Source of the DNA: Clostridia bacterium
GTDB taxonomy: Bacteria; Bacillota; Clostridia; Oscillospirales; CAG-272
Assembly (NCBI GenBank): GCA_017386965.1
Contig: JAFOGE010000044.1
Coordinates: forward strand, 1 to 6,741
Reading direction: 5' to 3'
DNA: 6,741 nucleotides
The notes under the pieces are model-generated. The model was not told the origin of the DNA, searched no databases, and saw only the letters and a program-made list of their open reading frames with translations. This document shows, one piece after another, positions 5,097 to 6,741 of this stretch. How positions within the stretch are numbered: position 1 is the first letter of the stretch; each line of letters begins with the position of its first letter. The position numbers were made by a program, and so were the translations under genes.

Positions 5097-6680
5097 GTGA
5101 AGCTTGGCACACTTTGCCGTGCGGCAGGAATTGAGCTGCCGCTTGATGCGGAGGACCTGACGGTCACGTCCGTAGAAACTGATTCTCGAAAGACGATTCC
5201 GGGAAGTCTGTTCATTTGCATTCGCGGTCTGCATACCGATTCGCATCAATGCATTCCGGATGCGATTGCGAAAGGCGCGTCCGTGATCCTGACCGAAAAG
5301 GGTGCGTCCTTTCCGCCGCCCGGAGGGGATGTGCTTCTCCTTGCGGCAGAGGATACAAGACGGGCTTCGGCATTTCTCTATCACGCCTGGTATGGCTTCC
5401 CCGGGAAGGATCTAAAGCTGATCGGCGTTACGGGGACCAATGGAAAAACCAGCATCACGCATATGCTTCGTCATATTCTGGAGTCCTGCTATCTGCCTTG
5501 CGGATTGATCGGTACTTTGGGATGCGAGTCGCGCGGAAGACCCTTGGAGAGTGCTTCGGGTGATGCACTGGCGAATATGACCACCCCGGATCCGCAGGTG
5601 CTTTACCGGTTGCTTGCGCAAATGGAAAAGGATGGCGTTGAGTACGTTGTGATGGAGGTCAGCTCTCACGCACTGGCGTTGGGAAAGCTCGCGCCTCTGC
5701 ACTTTGCGCTTTCGATTTTTACCAATCTGACACAGGATCATCTGGATTTTCACAAGACGATGGAGGCATACGCTGACGCAAAGGCAAGCCTCTTTGCACA
5801 GAGCCGTTGCTCCGTTCTCTGTATCGATTCCCCCTATGCCGAGCGGATGCGCCGTCAAGGCGAAGGAAGGGTCGTTACCTGCTCCTCGGCATCGCGGAAT
5901 GCGGATTACAGTGCCTTTCCTCTCTCCGGGAGTGGACGAGAGGGCGTGCAATACCGATTGGAGGCCGCCCATCTTAGCCTGCGGCTGTTCTGCCCGATTC
6001 TCGGGCACTTCAGCATAACCAATTCCATGCAGGCCGCCGTTGCCGCGATGGAATTGGGGATCCGTCCCACGCGGGTCAAGGAGGCGCTCGCCTCACTCCC
6101 GGGGATCAAGGGACGCATGGAGCGCGTTCCGCTTGGAGTGGATGCGGATTTTACCGTATTGATCGATTATGCGCACACGCCGGATGCCTTGGAGAATCTT
6201 CTCCGTACGGCGCGAGAGATCTGCGGCGAGGGCGAGAGGATTGTGCTTCTCTTTGGATGCGGCGGAAACCGCGACGCAGGCAAACGGCCGATCATGGGAC
6301 GAATCGCTTGCGCCTATGCGGATTTTGTGATCCTGACATCAGACAACAGTCGGGATGAGAATTCCGAAGACATCCTGGCACAGATCCTTTCCGGAATGGA
6401 TCTCGCACAGAAGAGGATCGTGATTCCGGATCGCAAACAAGCCATTGAATATGCCATTTTACACGCCGAGAAGGGAGATCTGATCCTTCTGGCAGGGAAG
6501 GGGCATGAAGAATATGAGATCTCCCGAGGAGAACGCAAGCGCTTTTCGGAGCGGGAGATCGTAGAGGCCGCGCTTCTTGCGCGGCGCAGAAGAAGTGACC
6601 GCAGGCAGGATGCTTCCTATCCCGAGGATCGGGAAAGACATACGGCATCAGAACGAAAGGAATCAGACCTGAAAGAATGA
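5097..6680 (+). CDS. murE: UDP-MurNAc-tripeptide synthetase MurE (probable meso-diaminopimelate ligase)
   Basis: The 527-residue cytoplasmic Mur ligase adds the third stem residue to UDP-MurNAc-L-Ala-D-Glu using ATP. Visible motifs are TDSR (28-31, N-terminal substrate domain), the ATP loop GTNGKT (113-118), TTPDP (162-166), MEVSSHAL (186-193), NLTQDHLDFH (210-219), a YADAKASLF block whose Lys229 is the expected carbamylated lysine, DYAHTPDAL (357-365), FGCGGNRDAGKRPIMG (386-401) and GKGHEEYE (467-474). The amino-acid selectivity motif is DNSR (416-419). It keeps the Asn and Arg of the DNPR motif of diaminopimelate-adding enzymes, so meso-diaminopimelate is the likely substrate. GTG 5097 is chosen because TGGAGGGG (5083-5090) sits 6 bases upstream; an in-frame TTG at 5082 lies inside that site. 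The last 30 or so residues form a charged tail beyond the usual end of MurE (about 495 residues). Confidence 0.96.
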   Translation: MKLGTLCRAAGIELPLDAEDLTVTSVETDSRKTIPGSLFICIRGLHTDSHQCIPDAIAKGASVILTEKGASFPPPGGDVLLLAAEDTRRASAFLYHAWYGFPGKDLKLIGVTGTNGKTSITHMLRHILESCYLPCGLIGTLGCESRGRPLESASGDALANMTTPDPQVLYRLLAQMEKDGVEYVVMEVSSHALALGKLAPLHFALSIFTNLTQDHLDFHKTMEAYADAKASLFAQSRCSVLCIDSPYAERMRRQGEGRVVTCSSASRNADYSAFPLSGSGREGVQYRLEAAHLSLRLFCPILGHFSITNSMQAAVAAMELGIRPTRVKEALASLPGIKGRMERVPLGVDADFTVLIDYAHTPDALENLLRTAREICGEGERIVLLFGCGGNRDAGKRPIMGRIACAYADFVILTSDNSRDENSEDILAQILSGMDLAQKRIVIPDRKQAIEYAILHAEKGDLILLAGKGHEEYEISRGERKRFSEREIVEAALLARRRRSDRRQDASYPEDRERHTASERKESDLKE

Positions 6681-6741
6681 AAACACTGTTCAGTATTCAG
6701 CCTATGAGCTTTGGAACCTTGGCAAGAATGTGCCAGGGGGA
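6677..6741 (+). CDS. murF: MurF, UDP-MurNAc-tripeptide--D-Ala-D-Ala ligase (5' end only)
   Basis: An ATG at 6677 overlaps the murE stop as ATGA, the usual arrangement for translationally coupled genes. The frame stays open to the window edge, giving 21 complete codons that begin MKTLFSIQPMSFGTLARMCQ. The stretch SFGTLARMCQG resembles the N-terminal helix and glycine of MurF, where an early gG or qG pair is common. A weak purine block (AAAGGAA, 6656-6662) lies 14 bases upstream, so coupling to murE translation is probably important. An ATG at 6704 has no ribosome binding site. The assignment rests mostly on the conserved murE-murF order, as no catalytic motif is inside the window. Confidence 0.75.
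   Translation, partial: MKTLFSIQPMSFGTLARMCQG

Overview
The window is the start of a division and cell-wall (dcw) gene cluster from a Gram-positive bacterium, most likely a Clostridia-type member of the Bacillota. All recognised genes read rightward in the canonical order mraZ, rsmH (mraW), an ftsL-like gene, a class B penicillin-binding protein of the SpoVD/FtsI family with C-terminal PASTA domains, murE, and the first codons of murF. Evidence for the host is the Firmicutes gene order, strong AGGAGG-type ribosome binding sites, use of GTG and TTG starts, PASTA domains on the PBP, and a sigma-E-like sporulation promoter in front of the PBP gene. Base composition is moderate in G+C, with an AT-rich regulatory strip at 60-220. 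The genus cannot be named from this sequence.

Layout. Bases 1-79 may hold the 3' end of an upstream rightward gene. Bases 70-115 carry five A-tracts spaced about one helical turn apart. They lie just upstream of a good sigma-A promoter (-35 at 120-125, 17-bp spacer, TATAAT at 143-148). The predicted start of transcription falls at the edge of an array of 10-bp repeats (AAAGTGG boxes, 156-202) that matches the known form of MraZ operators, so the cluster is probably autoregulated by its first product. Then follow mraZ (245-667), rsmH (694-1638), the ftsL-like gene (1668-2525), a 115-base gap with a possible sigma-E promoter and a leader hairpin, the PBP gene (best start TTG 2641, ending 5034), murE (5097-6680) and murF (from 6677, overlapping murE by 4 bp and running off the window).

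How the genes work together. MraZ represses the cluster. RsmH methylates 16S rRNA. The FtsL-like protein is a bitopic divisome component. The PBP cross-links septal or spore peptidoglycan. MurE and MurF make the successive stem-peptide additions to the cytoplasmic precursor.

The cluster is ordinary in content, and I see no new multi-gene system, mobile element, CRISPR array or RNA gene. The least ordinary features are a four-cysteine zinc-ribbon-like insert next to the KTG motif of the PBP, an unusually long cytoplasmic N-terminus on the FtsL-like protein, the sigma-E-like promoter before the PBP gene, and the phased A-tracts upstream of the main promoter.
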